From Flexibacter flexilis DSM 6793 (GTDB taxonomy: Bacteria; Bacteroidota; Bacteroidia; Cytophagales; Flexibacteraceae), in assembly GCF_900112255.1 (NCBI RefSeq), contig NZ_FOLE01000005.1, forward strand, positions 1-64,000: a DNA stretch of 64,000 nt, read 5' to 3'. Both the position numbers and the translations under genes were made by a program. Positions 37,275 to 46,586 of this stretch are shown here, one piece after another. Below the pieces are notes generated by a model. That model saw nothing but the letters and a program-made list of their open reading frames with translations. It had not been told where the DNA came from and made no database searches. Position 1 is the stretch's first letter. The number at the start of each line of letters is the position of its first letter.

Positions 37275-37313
37275 AAAAGGCTAAAATCTAACTGATTTTA
37301 GCCTTTTATTTTA
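37275..37313 (+). terminator. Terminator after udk
   Basis: A perfect 14-bp stem (AAAAGGCTAAAATC with GATTTTAGCCTTTT) followed by ATTTT. Confidence 0.85.
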
Positions 37314-37486
37314 AAAAAACATACAATAATTACAAACTTAGCACTTGCCTTGTTTTTTGGGGAAAATAAAACCAAAAATCTATCACAGAGTTATTACATT
37401 TGAGAACGCAAACGTATTAACCAGAAAACACACTAATACTTTTTCTATAATTTTCTTTATTTTTTAGCATAATATCAAAGTACACG

Positions 37487-38227
37487 ATGTTTTCATTCTT
37501 TTTTCGTAAAAAAAATGAAGTTGAGACGTTAAATCCGCCCATTACCGCAGATATGCACTCTCACCTACTGCCTGGCATTGACGACGGCGCAGCCAACATG
37601 GAAGAAACCTTGCAACTCATCGAAGCATTTATGCAGAATGGTTACAAACACTTGATTACTACGCCGCACGTCATCGACGATTTTTATAAAAATACGCCCG
37701 AAATCATTTTGAGAAAATTAGCCGAAGTACGCCAAGCCGTTGCCGCCAAAGGCTGGGACATCAAGATTGATGCCGCCGCCGAATACTTGATAGACGAGTT
37801 TTTCTTGGAAAAACTAAATAATAATGTTCCATTTCTGAGTTTTGGAGCCAATAAGTACGTGCTTATCGAAACGCCGTTTATGAATGAGCCAATGTATTTG
37901 AAAGATGTTATCTTCAAACTGCAAAGCGCGGGTTATTGGCCAGTATTTGCCCACCCCGAACGCTACACGTATTTGTGCAACGATTTTAAACGTGCCAAAG
38001 AAATTTTCAATACGGGCGTGTTGTTTCAAGTGAACTTGCCATCGCTGGCGGGATATTATTCGCGCCCAATTCAGCAGTTAGCCGAACGCCTAGTTGATGA
38101 AAATATGGTGCATTTTGTGGGTAGCGATTGCCATAAAATGAAGCATATCGACGCGCTGGAACAGACAAAACGCACAAAACACTACAAAAAGCTATTAGAA
38201 ATGCCATTATTAAACCATTCATTATGA
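37487..38227 (+). CDS. CpsB/YwqE-type PHP tyrosine phosphatase
   Basis: 246 residues of the PHP metal-dependent phosphatase family that dephosphorylates bacterial tyrosine kinases controlling polysaccharide export. Metal ligands are seen in DMHSHLLPGIDDGA (about 22-35), TTPHV (about 58), the conserved AHPERY (about 156-161) and GSDCHKM (about 214). The length is normal. No capsule kinase (Wzc-type) or polysaccharide gene is adjacent, so its partner kinase must be elsewhere. There is no signal peptide. Confidence 0.9.
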   Translation: MFSFFFRKKNEVETLNPPITADMHSHLLPGIDDGAANMEETLQLIEAFMQNGYKHLITTPHVIDDFYKNTPEIILRKLAEVRQAVAAKGWDIKIDAAAEYLIDEFFLEKLNNNVPFLSFGANKYVLIETPFMNEPMYLKDVIFKLQSAGYWPVFAHPERYTYLCNDFKRAKEIFNTGVLFQVNLPSLAGYYSRPIQQLAERLVDENMVHFVGSDCHKMKHIDALEQTKRTKHYKKLLEMPLLNHSL

Positions 38228-38277
38228 GTGTTTTTTGTTTAAATGGCAAAAAAAGTAGCGTTTTTTTGTAAAAAATA

Positions 38278-38309
38278 TTTGCAAATTAAAATCAAGCTCC
38301 CTACTTTTG
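38278..38309 (+). promoter_or_regulatory. Promoter of the tRNA-Asn pair
   Basis: TTTG, 20 bases, TACTTTTG, a full match to the Bacteroidota consensus, ending 38 bases before the first tRNA. Confidence 0.7.
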
Positions 38310-38347
38310 CATCGCATTTGAGGGAAACACAAACGCAAAACAAAAAT

Positions 38348-38421
38348 TCTTCCTTAGCTCAGCTGGTTAGAGCACCTGACTGTTAATCAGGGGGTCCTTG
38401 GTTCAAGCCCAAGAGGGAGAG
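38348..38421 (+). tRNA. tRNA-Asn (GTT), copy 1
   Basis: 74 nt with acceptor stem TCTTCCT/AGGGAGA (one G-T pair), D arm GCTCAGCTGGTTAGAGC, anticodon loop TGTTAAT with anticodon GTT and a T arm CTTGGTTCAAGCCCAAG. CCA is not encoded. Confidence 0.97.
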
Positions 38422-38465
38422 CAAAAACTTTAAATTTAAAAATAAAGTTTCATTCAAAGAAAAAT

Positions 38466-38539
38466 TCTTCCTTAGCTCAGCTGGTTAGAGCACCTGACTG
38501 TTAATCAGGGGGTCCTTGGTTCAAGCCCAAGAGGGAGAG
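38466..38539 (+). tRNA. tRNA-Asn (GTT), copy 2
   Basis: Identical to the first copy over all 74 nt and starting 44 bases after it. The AAAATTCTTCC at the 5' edge is shared too, so the pair arose by tandem duplication. It is cotranscribed from the promoter at 38278 and ends at the terminator that follows. Confidence 0.97.
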
Positions 38540-38550
38540 CAAAAAAACGT

Positions 38551-38582
38551 AAGCGTCGCAAGTATTTGTGACGCTTTTTTGT
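38551..38582 (+). terminator. Terminator of the tRNA-Asn operon
   Basis: An 11-bp stem (AAGCGTCGCAA with TTGTGACGCTT, one G-T pair) and a T run. Confidence 0.85.
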
Positions 38583-38798
38583 TTTTATTACATCCCCAAA
38601 AATCTATTTTCCTTCTTCCCTTTCCTAATCGTTTTTTACCAATCAGCAGCGTTTTTCTTCTTCTCAAACAAAAACACTGTTCTTATTGTACATTCTTGTG
38701 TTTTTTGCGGCTTATAATGCAATATGTGCGCTTTTTTATTTGTTGATAAGAGAAACAAACCAACCTGATCAAATACGTTATTATTTCACAAACAGTCT

Positions 38799-41591
38799 AT
38801 GCAAAAATTACTCCTCTCCTTTCTGTTCGGCTTGGCCGCATTCTTGGCGCAAGCGCAAAACCCTACACGTATCCGAATACAAGGCACGGTACAAGACACA
38901 ACAGGCGAAAAACTCCCCGCCGCAACCGTCATGCTTTTGCAACCGCAAGATTCCTCGCTGGTGAGCTATGCCGTAACCAATACCAACGGTGCATTTGAGT
39001 TTAAAAACGTAAAAAATAACCCGTATTTGCTCAAAATCTCGTATGTGGGCTATTTGCCATACCAAAGACGCATTGCAGCAAGTGCCACCGATATAAACGA
39101 TATCGGAACACTCAAAATAAAGCCTATTACCAAAGAACTACTCGAAGTGGTAATCCAGACGGCTAAAGCACCGCTCAGCATCAAAGGCGACACCATCGAA
39201 TACGACGCTTCGAGCTTTAAAGTGCCCACAGGCTCAACCGTAGAAGATTTGTTGCGCCGACTGCCTGGCATCGAAGTAGATGTAGATGGCAACGTGAAAG
39301 CGCAAGGCAAAGACATTAAACGCGTAACGGTAGATGGCAAAACCTTTTTTGGCGGCGACCCAAAATCTGCTACCAAAAATTTGGGCGCAGAAACGCTTTC
39401 TAAAGTGCAGGTATTTAACGATAAATCCGAACAAGCCAAACTCACTGGCATCGACGACGGCAAACGCGAAAAAGTAATGAATTTGGCACTCAAAGACGAG
39501 TTCAAAAAAGGAGCTTTTGGGAAAATTACAGCAGCCGCAGGCACGGAAGACCGTTGGGCGACACGCGGCAACTACAACCGTTTTAACCAAAAAGAACAGT
39601 TCTCGGTGATTGGCTACGCCAACAACATCAACGAGACGGGCGTAAACTGGGAAGATTATGGAGAGTTCAAAGGCAATAACTCATTTAATGACTTCGACAA
39701 CGGCGATTTTGGCTTTAGTTCGGGCGGCAATTTCTATTATATGACAAGCGATGTAGTCAATAATTTTGATGGGCGCGGCTTTACCAAAAACGCAGGCGTT
39801 GGCGTGAACTATAATTATTCACACGAAAAAACGAAGTTTAATACCAGTTATTTCTACAACCAAACGCGCCTAAACCTCGACCAATACAGCTACAAGCAAA
39901 CGTTTTTGCAAAACAGTTCTTTCTATAATCTGGACACGACGGCGCAAAACAATTTCAGAGGCAATCACAGCATTAACATGCGTTTGGAGCAAAATTTAGA
40001 TTCTAACAATACACTTATTACCAAAGCTACGGCGCGTTTTAGCGGTTCGGACAACACCAACAAGCAATACCAACGCTACCTCAACAATGACAAAATAGCC
40101 GAAAACACGCTAAACATAGACAACGGCAGCGACCTGAGTTCTTATACCGTGAGCGGAACGGCTATTTATCGTCATAAATTCAAGAAAAAAGGACGCAGCT
40201 TTGCGGCCAGTGCGGCGGCGAATATCAGCTCTTCGGACGAAACGCAAAACCTAAGTTCCATTACAAAATACTTGACCAGCACCGACCCGAACGCCCAAAT
40301 TCGGGCGATTCGCCAGCTCAACGACAACAACAACGACCAGACGCAACTCAAATCAAGTTTGTTGTATTTGGAGCCTTTGAGCAAGAAATTTTATTGGGAA
40401 ACATTCTACAATTTCAGTTCTGATCACCGCAAAGTATATCGCGATGCCTTCAACCGTCTGCAAAGCGACGAACGCATGGACAGCCTGAGCACGTATTACA
40501 CCAACCAAATTTACTATAACCGTGTGGGTAGCTCCGTGCGTTATTCTAATTCGGGCGTAAACGTTTCGGTTGGGGCGGCAGGCTTGCGCTACGATTTGGA
40601 AGGCAGCTACGCGCCAAGTGCGTCGTTACCAAGCAGCCACATCAATCGCAACTTTACGGCATTTAGTCCCAACATTGATGCGAGCATCGAAACCGACAAC
40701 AATATGTATTTGAGTACAAGCTATTCATTCAATGTAAAAGCTCCTCAACTCAATGATTTGCAACCGATTGTAAACAACAGTAACCCGTATTATGTAACCA
40801 CTGGTAACCCAGACCTTTTGCCAGAAAGAAGTCATAACTTCAATTTTTCTATCAATAAATTTGACCCTTCGACCTTCTCGTATCTTAACTTCTGGATTGA
40901 TTATACCAGCTATTTAAGCCGTGTAGTGTATAACCAAACCATTGACCCAGACTTTGTTACTTATACGCGCCCCGAAAATATTTCGGGTGGTTACAGCCTT
41001 GCGCCGTCTCTTTATGCGGGCATTCCGATTGTCAAAACCAAGCTAAAATTCAATATGAATGCTGGCTACGAGTTAGGCGAAACGCCCACTTTTATCAATA
41101 GCGCACGCAACAACACGACCAGCAACAATTATAACGGCGGGCTTGGTTTTAGCTTCACGCCGACGGATAAACTTATCTTGGATTTGGGCGGAAACCTCAC
41201 GTACAACACCATTGATTATTCTATCCAAAAAAGCCAAAATCAAAAGATTTGGAACAGAAGCGCACGCACCACGCTCAAGTGGAATTTTTATAAGAAATTT
41301 TTCTTTGAAGGAAATTTCAATTATAACTCTTACGAAAACAATCGCTTAGACTTCAAACAAAACATTCCGATTATCAATGCTTCTTTGCGCAAATTATTCC
41401 TCAAAGACAATAAGTTAGAAGTTCGTTTGGCGGCTTTCGACTTGCTCAACAAACGCAAAAGCATTTACCAAAACGGTATGCAAAATACCATCACGCAACA
41501 AACGGCCCTGACCTTGGCGCGTTATTTTATGTTGAGTGTATCGTATAACTTGCGCGGCTATTCGGACAAACTCGAAAAGAGAGGCCATTAA
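38799..41591 (+). CDS. TonB-receptor-like outer membrane beta-barrel protein
   Basis: 930 residues. A signal peptide ends at AQAQ (about 20). A carboxypeptidase-regulatory-like domain (about 25-110; IQGTVQDTTGEKLPAATVMLL, GAFEFKNVKNNPYLLKISYVGY) comes next, then a plug-like domain (about 125-220; VEDLLRRLPGIEVDVDGNVKAQGKDIKRVTVDGK). The rest is a large barrel of the PF14905 type, rich in alternating aromatic strands. These outer-membrane proteins resemble SusC/TonB receptors, but their substrate is rarely known. There is no SusD gene nearby. It is followed 47 bases later by a GLPGLI gene, a common pairing in Bacteroidota. Confidence 0.9.
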   Translation: MQKLLLSFLFGLAAFLAQAQNPTRIRIQGTVQDTTGEKLPAATVMLLQPQDSSLVSYAVTNTNGAFEFKNVKNNPYLLKISYVGYLPYQRRIAASATDINDIGTLKIKPITKELLEVVIQTAKAPLSIKGDTIEYDASSFKVPTGSTVEDLLRRLPGIEVDVDGNVKAQGKDIKRVTVDGKTFFGGDPKSATKNLGAETLSKVQVFNDKSEQAKLTGIDDGKREKVMNLALKDEFKKGAFGKITAAAGTEDRWATRGNYNRFNQKEQFSVIGYANNINETGVNWEDYGEFKGNNSFNDFDNGDFGFSSGGNFYYMTSDVVNNFDGRGFTKNAGVGVNYNYSHEKTKFNTSYFYNQTRLNLDQYSYKQTFLQNSSFYNLDTTAQNNFRGNHSINMRLEQNLDSNNTLITKATARFSGSDNTNKQYQRYLNNDKIAENTLNIDNGSDLSSYTVSGTAIYRHKFKKKGRSFAASAAANISSSDETQNLSSITKYLTSTDPNAQIRAIRQLNDNNNDQTQLKSSLLYLEPLSKKFYWETFYNFSSDHRKVYRDAFNRLQSDERMDSLSTYYTNQIYYNRVGSSVRYSNSGVNVSVGAAGLRYDLEGSYAPSASLPSSHINRNFTAFSPNIDASIETDNNMYLSTSYSFNVKAPQLNDLQPIVNNSNPYYVTTGNPDLLPERSHNFNFSINKFDPSTFSYLNFWIDYTSYLSRVVYNQTIDPDFVTYTRPENISGGYSLAPSLYAGIPIVKTKLKFNMNAGYELGETPTFINSARNNTTSNNYNGGLGFSFTPTDKLILDLGGNLTYNTIDYSIQKSQNQKIWNRSARTTLKWNFYKKFFFEGNFNYNSYENNRLDFKQNIPIINASLRKLFLKDNKLEVRLAAFDLLNKRKSIYQNGMQNTITQQTALTLARYFMLSVSYNLRGYSDKLEKRGH

Positions 41592-41638
41592 TTTTTTGCG
41601 TAAAAAAACATTCTTAATTCACTGATTTTATTATTCTT

Positions 41639-42382
41639 ATGAAAAAAATATTGTTATTGCTCGCGGTGAGTTTTATGGCTGCCACCGCCTACGCCCAACA
41701 GGAAGGTGTCGTGCATTTTACGCGCACAACCTACTGGACAAAGCTCAATAGCCAACTGACTTTTTTGAGCAAACAAGAAAAAGAACGCCAAGCCTACATG
41801 TGGGGCAACCGCGACGACTGGAAAGAATATACCGTGTTGTATTTCAATGACCACGCCAGCAAATACACGCATTCCGACGAAAAATCTGCCGAAGATATGG
41901 GCTACGATTGGCGCAAAGAACAGTTTGTCGTCACGCGCGATTTTGAAAAAAATACGCTTACCGATTTGGTAGAAATTGCCAGCAAAAAATATGTAGTGCA
42001 AGACACGCTTTCGCCCCAAAAATGGAAAGTGCTCAACGACCTCAAAGAAGTAGCAGGCCATATTTGTATGAAAGCGTTCAAAGAAGACACCGTCAAAAAA
42101 CAGAAAATTGTAGCTTGGTTCGCGCAAGACATTCCCGTAAGTGTAGGCCCTGAGCGTTCGTATGGTTTGCCAGGCATGATATTGGAACTTGACCTCAACG
42201 ACGGAACGGTCGTAATTACGGCTTCGCGCATCGAAACCAAAAAGCTAACCAACGAACTGGATTTACCCAAAAAACGCAAAGGAACAGTCCTGACCGAAGC
42301 AGGTTATCAGCAGACATTGAGCAAGTTTATCAAGGAAAAAATAAAAGAAGAACGCAATCCGTATTGGATGGTTCGTTACTAA
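41639..42382 (+). CDS. GLPGLI family protein
   Basis: 247 residues with a signal peptide ending AYAQ. The family signature appears as SYGLPGMILELDLNDG (about 179-194), with the preceding VAWFAQDIPVSVGPERS. The family is periplasmic or outer-membrane associated and of unknown function. It usually follows an outer-membrane receptor like the one just upstream, so the two probably form an operon that ends at the terminator at 42395. Confidence 0.88.
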   Translation: MKKILLLLAVSFMAATAYAQQEGVVHFTRTTYWTKLNSQLTFLSKQEKERQAYMWGNRDDWKEYTVLYFNDHASKYTHSDEKSAEDMGYDWRKEQFVVTRDFEKNTLTDLVEIASKKYVVQDTLSPQKWKVLNDLKEVAGHICMKAFKEDTVKKQKIVAWFAQDIPVSVGPERSYGLPGMILELDLNDGTVVITASRIETKKLTNELDLPKKRKGTVLTEAGYQQTLSKFIKEKIKEERNPYWMVRY

Positions 42383-42394
42383 ATTTCCCCCAAC

Positions 42395-42438
42395 AAAAAA
42401 AGGTTGCCTAAACATCTACGTTAGGCAACCTTTTTTTA
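42395..42438. terminator. Bidirectional terminator
   Basis: A stem with arms AGGTTGCCTAA and TTAGGCAACCT, an A run before it and a T run after it. It lies between GLPGLI and the convergent dihydrofolate-reductase-like gene. Confidence 0.9.
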
Positions 42439-42452
42439 TTGGTGAAGAAACA

Positions 42453-42995
42453 TTAAGCCTTTTGTTTCTGGATAGTGTATCGCAATTGTACCAGCCCTTT
42501 GTCGTAGGCCTGCGCACCCAATAGCCGCAACAGTTGATTTTTATATCTTTCGGGTTCAAACAAATGCACCCCTGCACCCAACAGCACAGGAATCACCGAA
42601 ATATACAACTCATCTATCAGGCCTTTGGCCAACAGCAAATTGACAATTTCCGCACCGCCATCTACAAAAATATGTTTGGAATTGTGTTGGCTTTTAAGCC
42701 TTGTTACCAGCTCTTCGATGTCGCCCGTATAAAAATGCGTATTGCCAATACTGGGGCGAGGATGACGCGTAACGATATAAGAAACTTTGTTAAAATGCGG
42801 GAACTGTGGCACTTGTGCCATTACCCAATCGTAAGTTTTGCGGCCCATAATGACCGTGTCCACTTGCGAAATAAAATCTGTGTAGCCGTAATCTTGGCCT
42901 TCTTGGTGTACTGCTTCCAGAAAAGATAAATCATCGTCTGGCGCGGCAATATAGCCGTCCAAACTCATGGCAATGTAAAGAATTAGCTGGGGCAT
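42453..42995 (-). CDS. Dihydrofolate reductase/RibD-C family protein
   Basis: 180 residues from the ATG at 42995; the frame opens 11 codons earlier, but this start follows a good promoter and gives the family N-terminus (LILYIAMSLDGYIAAPDDDL). NADPH-binding features include VIMGRKTYDW, VSYIVTRHPRP and IFVDGGAEIVNLLLAKGLIDELYISVIPVLLGAG. This is the stand-alone RibD C-terminal/YwjB-like group, whose substrates are mostly unknown; it is not the housekeeping folate enzyme. Cytosolic, monocistronic. Confidence 0.88.
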   Translation of the reverse strand: MPQLILYIAMSLDGYIAAPDDDLSFLEAVHQEGQDYGYTDFISQVDTVIMGRKTYDWVMAQVPQFPHFNKVSYIVTRHPRPSIGNTHFYTGDIEELVTRLKSQHNSKHIFVDGGAEIVNLLLAKGLIDELYISVIPVLLGAGVHLFEPERYKNQLLRLLGAQAYDKGLVQLRYTIQKQKA

Positions 42996-43025
42996 AAAAG
43001 ATAGTTGGTTGAATAAAAATTGCGC

Positions 43026-43053
43026 CAAATATACCCCAAAAATCCAATATCAA
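43026..43053 (-). promoter_or_regulatory. Promoter of the dihydrofolate reductase-like gene
   Basis: On the minus strand: TTG, 17 bases, TATATTTG, ending 30 bases before the ATG. The upstream element overlaps the last codon of the preceding permease gene. Confidence 0.5.
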
Positions 43054-44177
43054 GTAGTCTTTTTATAGTTGCGAATTGCCCACGTGTTGAGCACCACCGC
43101 AAAGGCCACTTCGTACCAAAACTCCGCCTGTACGTCCGCAAACGTGCTGCCTTTCAGCACGATCATACGCACCACTTTGATAAAATGCGTAATGGGCGTG
43201 AGTTTGGAAATAATCATTGCCCACGTGGGCATACTGTCCACCGACGTAAACAAACCACCCATCAACATAAAAATCATGACAAAAAACAAGGCCAAAAACA
43301 TGGCTTGCAATTGGCTATCGCTGTACGTGGAAATAAGCAACCCAAAGCCCAGCAACGCCACCAAATACACCGCCGCAAAACCATACAACAACCCCAAACT
43401 TCCCAGCGGCACAATCCCGTACACCACATACGAGACAGTAAGCCCCACCGTAAAAACTACCATGCCCACCACCCAAAACGGTATCAATTTCCCCAAAATA
43501 AATTCCCATTTCCGAATAGGCGTAACGTTGATTTGCTCCATCGTCCCAATTTCCTTTTCGCGTACAATATTGAGAGCCGAAATAAAACCGCCAATCATCG
43601 TGAGCAGCAACACCAAAATCCCAGGCACAATGTAGTATTTGTATTCGGCCAAAGGATTGAACCAATGCGAATAAATCACCTCGATTTGGGCAGGTTTGGG
43701 CAGCACGCTACTACTATTTTGGGCGGAAATATTGCGTAAATTTTGGTTAAAATTCCCCAAAACCACCGTCAAGTAAGCCGTTCCCAACGCCGATTTCATG
43801 CTATTGATGCCATTGGCAAACACCGCAATTTCTTGTTTGCCTTCGCGTTGTAAATTCTTTTCAAAACCTTGCGGAATCTGCAAAACTACATCGGCTTCGT
43901 CGCGCTCTATTAGCTCCAACGCTTCCGCGTAACTGTTTTTCTGGGCTACCAACCGAAAATATCCAGCCGTTGCCGCCAGTTTGCCCGTAAGCTCGTGCGA
44001 GTAACTGCTGTGGTCGTTGTCCACTACCACCAAATTAATATTCTTTACATCAAAATTCATGGCCAAAGGCATGATTATCAGTTGCATAGTCGGCACGGCC
44101 AACATCATCGCAATAATGGTTTTATCTCTGAAAATCTGCCTAAATTCTTTCTGCAATAAAAAAAATAGTACGCTCAT
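43050..44177 (-). CDS. ABC-2 type efflux permease (second)
   Basis: 375 residues: an N-terminal transmembrane helix (about 20-40), a large periplasmic domain (about 45-180), then five or six helices, with the ABC-2 signature VREKEIGTMEQINVTPIRKWEFILGK near 215. It matches the YbhR/YhhJ half of the drug-efflux permease pair. Its ATG overlaps the stop of the first permease by four bases, so the two are translationally coupled. It is the last gene of the efflux operon. Confidence 0.92.
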   Translation of the reverse strand: MSVLFFLLQKEFRQIFRDKTIIAMMLAVPTMQLIIMPLAMNFDVKNINLVVVDNDHSSYSHELTGKLAATAGYFRLVAQKNSYAEALELIERDEADVVLQIPQGFEKNLQREGKQEIAVFANGINSMKSALGTAYLTVVLGNFNQNLRNISAQNSSSVLPKPAQIEVIYSHWFNPLAEYKYYIVPGILVLLLTMIGGFISALNIVREKEIGTMEQINVTPIRKWEFILGKLIPFWVVGMVVFTVGLTVSYVVYGIVPLGSLGLLYGFAAVYLVALLGFGLLISTYSDSQLQAMFLALFFVMIFMLMGGLFTSVDSMPTWAMIISKLTPITHFIKVVRMIVLKGSTFADVQAEFWYEVAFAVVLNTWAIRNYKKTT

Positions 44178-45289
44178 GTAAGTCGAATTTTAAAATTTTT
44201 GAGAGCCAAACCCAACAATACCACCGTCATCACCGACAGAATAAGCATTTGTTTCCAGACATAAGCCAGCCCCAAACCCTTAATCATCACAGCCTTTACA
44301 GCCTCGTAATACCAACGCGCAGGCACAAGGTTAGAAACGACTTGCAGCGGCAACGGCATATTTTCCAACGGAAACATAAAGCCCGTAAAAATCAAGGTCG
44401 GCAACATCATCACGAACATCGAAATCAACAAGGCCGTTTGTTGCGAGTTGGTCAGGTTAGAAATCACCAAACCCCAACTCAGACACGTAGCAATAAACAA
44501 CATACTCACCACCAACAGCAACACAATACTTCCTTGTATCGGCACGCCCAGCACAAACACCGACAGCACCAAAATCAACGTAAAATTGCACAGCGACAGC
44601 AGCAAATACGGCACAGCTTTCGCCACCAGCACCAACAACGGATTAAACGGCGAGACCAACAGAATTTCCATCGTTCCCAGTTCCTTTTCGCGCACCACCG
44701 ACACCGACGTAAGAGCCGTACAAACAATCATCAGCACATACGCCAACACGCCAGGCACGAAATTGAGCGCGTCGGTAGCCGTTTCGTTGTAGAGCATACG
44801 CGACTGTGGCACAATCATATACGCAGGCTTGGCGGCTTGCGCATTGAGGCGGCTTTGATAATCGGCAATAATGGCGTTCAGGTAATTAACAATCGTTTTG
44901 GCCGTGTTCGGGTCAGACCCATCAGCAACAATTTGCACTTGCGCTTTACCCAATGCCTGCAAATCTTGCCCAAAATGTTGTCCAAAAACCAACACACATT
45001 TGGTCTGGCCTTGTCGCAAAGCCGCCTGAATATCTTGCGCCGACAGCGCAGGCGTTTGGCGTTGCACCGTAAAGTAAGCCGAACCCCGTATCTTACTAAT
45101 AATCTGCCGCGTATGTACATCGTCCGACGCATCAACAATCACCGTGTTTACATTTTTCACTTCGTTGGTCAGCGCAAAACCAAACAACAAAATTTCCACC
45201 ACAGGCAGCCCAAACATAATGAGCAGCGTGCGGCGATCGCGGAACACGTGGTAAAATTCTTTTCGTATAAAAACTAATAACTGTTTCAT
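44174..45289 (-). CDS. ABC-2 type efflux permease (first)
   Basis: 371 residues with the same plan as its partner: helix near 20-40, periplasmic domain to about 175, then a membrane block containing VVREKELGTMEILLVSPFNPLLVLVAK (about 205-231). The family is YbhS/YhhJ-like. It forms a heterodimer with the next gene. The ATPases lie upstream across a 526-base repeat cluster; I see no good promoter directly before this gene, which suggests read-through from the upstream genes. Confidence 0.92.
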   Translation of the reverse strand: MKQLLVFIRKEFYHVFRDRRTLLIMFGLPVVEILLFGFALTNEVKNVNTVIVDASDDVHTRQIISKIRGSAYFTVQRQTPALSAQDIQAALRQGQTKCVLVFGQHFGQDLQALGKAQVQIVADGSDPNTAKTIVNYLNAIIADYQSRLNAQAAKPAYMIVPQSRMLYNETATDALNFVPGVLAYVLMIVCTALTSVSVVREKELGTMEILLVSPFNPLLVLVAKAVPYLLLSLCNFTLILVLSVFVLGVPIQGSIVLLLVVSMLFIATCLSWGLVISNLTNSQQTALLISMFVMMLPTLIFTGFMFPLENMPLPLQVVSNLVPARWYYEAVKAVMIKGLGLAYVWKQMLILSVMTVVLLGLALKNFKIRLT

Positions 45290-45389
45290 GCTAAAAAATA
45301 CTTAGTGTTATTTCTTCTATCATTTTCACAAACCCACACAACAAAGTACCTACGGACAGTAGTCCATTTCTTATTTCTCCCGCAACTTC

Positions 45390-45800
45390 TATTAAAGTCT
45401 TCCCCTTGGGGAAGATTTAGATGGGGTTTGAATATATCTCACCTGCGATTCCTGTTATCGCTTTGTGGACTTCTGCAAAAGTCCTCCCCTTGGGGAGGAT
45501 TTAGGAGGGGTTTTAATATTCTGCTCCTGCAATTCCTGTTATCCTACCTGCAATTCCTGTTATCCTACCTACAATTCCTGTTATCCTACCTACAATTCCT
45601 GTTATCCCTCCTGCAATTCCTGCAAAAGTCTTCCCCTTGGGGAAGATTTAGATGGGGTTTGAATATTCTACTCCCGCAACTTTTGTACATACGGACGGCA
45701 GTCCGTATCTAATCTCCGCAATTTCTGTTATTGCTTTGTGGATTCCTGCAAAAGTCTTCCCCTTGGGGAAGATTTAGATGGGGTTTGAATATTCTGCTTC
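45390..45800. repeat. Repeat cluster within the efflux operon (palindromic units and 21-bp tandem units)
   Basis: The whole 526-base gap 45290-45815 has no gene. It holds four copies of the palindromic unit with core TCTTCCCCTTGGGGAAGA or TCCTCCCCTTGGGGAGGA followed by TTTAGATGGGG or TTTAGGAGGGG. About five tandem 21-bp units (TGCAATTCCTGTTATCCTACC type) lie between 45520 and 45620. A separate palindrome TACGGACGGCAGTCCGTA sits near 45689. The same units occur in reverse orientation at 55.3-55.8 kb. Confidence 0.9.
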
Positions 45801-45815
45801 CACAAAAAGAATTAT

Positions 45816-46562
45816 TTAATCCGCGCCGCGCTGTGCGCCTCTGGCCAACAAATAAAATACTTCATCAATGGACGGGGCGGCAAACTCTTTTTTCAAGGCT
45901 TGCGGACTGCCCAACGCCTCAATGCGTCCATCGACCATAATGGACACGCGGTCGCAATATTCGGCCTCGTCCATGTAGTGTGTAGTTACGAAAATGGTCG
46001 TACCTGCGGCGGCGGCTTCATAAATCATGTCCCAAAACTGGCGGCGCGTAATCGGATCAACGCCGCCCGTCGGTTCATCCAGAAACACGATGCGCGGACG
46101 ATGCAACATCGCCACCGAAAACGCAAGTTTTTGTTTCCAACCCAACGGCAAACCACCCACCAACTTTTTAGCTTCGGCCTCCAACTGCAAACGCTGCACC
46201 AGAGCCGCGCCACGCTCCCGAATCTGCGCACGAGAAAGCCCATACACCCCGCCAAAGAACTCTATGTTTTCCAGTACCGTGAGGTTTTCGTACAAAGAAA
46301 ACTTCTGACTCATGTAGCCGATGTGTCGTTTGATTAATTCTTGTTGCTTATAAACATCATAGCCAGCCACTTGCGCCGTGCCTGCTGTCGGGTACGAAAG
46401 CCCACAAAACATACGGATAGCAGTGGTTTTGCCTGCGCCATTTGCTCCCAAAAAACCAAATATTTCCCCTGCTCGCACCTCAAACGAGAGTTTATCTACG
46501 GCCACAAAATCCCCGAACCGTTTGGTAAGGTCTTGGCAAACAATTACTTTATCTTCTGTCAT
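45816..46562 (-). CDS. ABC transporter ATP-binding protein (second ATPase)
   Basis: 248 residues, DrrA/CcmA-type ATPase. Walker A GANGAGKTT is at about 39-47, Q-loop GYMSQKFSLYENL, Walker B RIVFLDEPTGGVDP and H-loop FVTTHYMDEAE. The signature region reads VGGLPLGWKQKLA rather than LSGGxxQ, a normal variant when two unequal ATPases pair. It corresponds to one half of E. coli YbhF, in which two ATPase domains are fused. It is 24 bases after the first ATPase gene. Confidence 0.92.
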   Translation of the reverse strand: MTEDKVIVCQDLTKRFGDFVAVDKLSFEVRAGEIFGFLGANGAGKTTAIRMFCGLSYPTAGTAQVAGYDVYKQQELIKRHIGYMSQKFSLYENLTVLENIEFFGGVYGLSRAQIRERGAALVQRLQLEAEAKKLVGGLPLGWKQKLAFSVAMLHRPRIVFLDEPTGGVDPITRRQFWDMIYEAAAAGTTIFVTTHYMDEAEYCDRVSIMVDGRIEALGSPQALKKEFAAPSIDEVFYLLARGAQRGAD

Positions 46563-46586
46563 GGTCTTTTTTGGGGTTAAATAAAA

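Noticed and set aside
38516-38964. ORFs starting in the second tRNA and before the receptor gene
   Set aside because: The first overlaps a tRNA and its terminator; the second overlaps the signal peptide of the receptor in another frame.
44249-45277. 342-codon antisense ORF over the permease gene
   Set aside because: It overlaps a well-supported ABC permease and has an implausible His/Arg/Gln-rich composition.
45305-45712. ORF across the repeat cluster
   Set aside because: It translates the palindromic and 21-bp repeats; no start signals and no homology.
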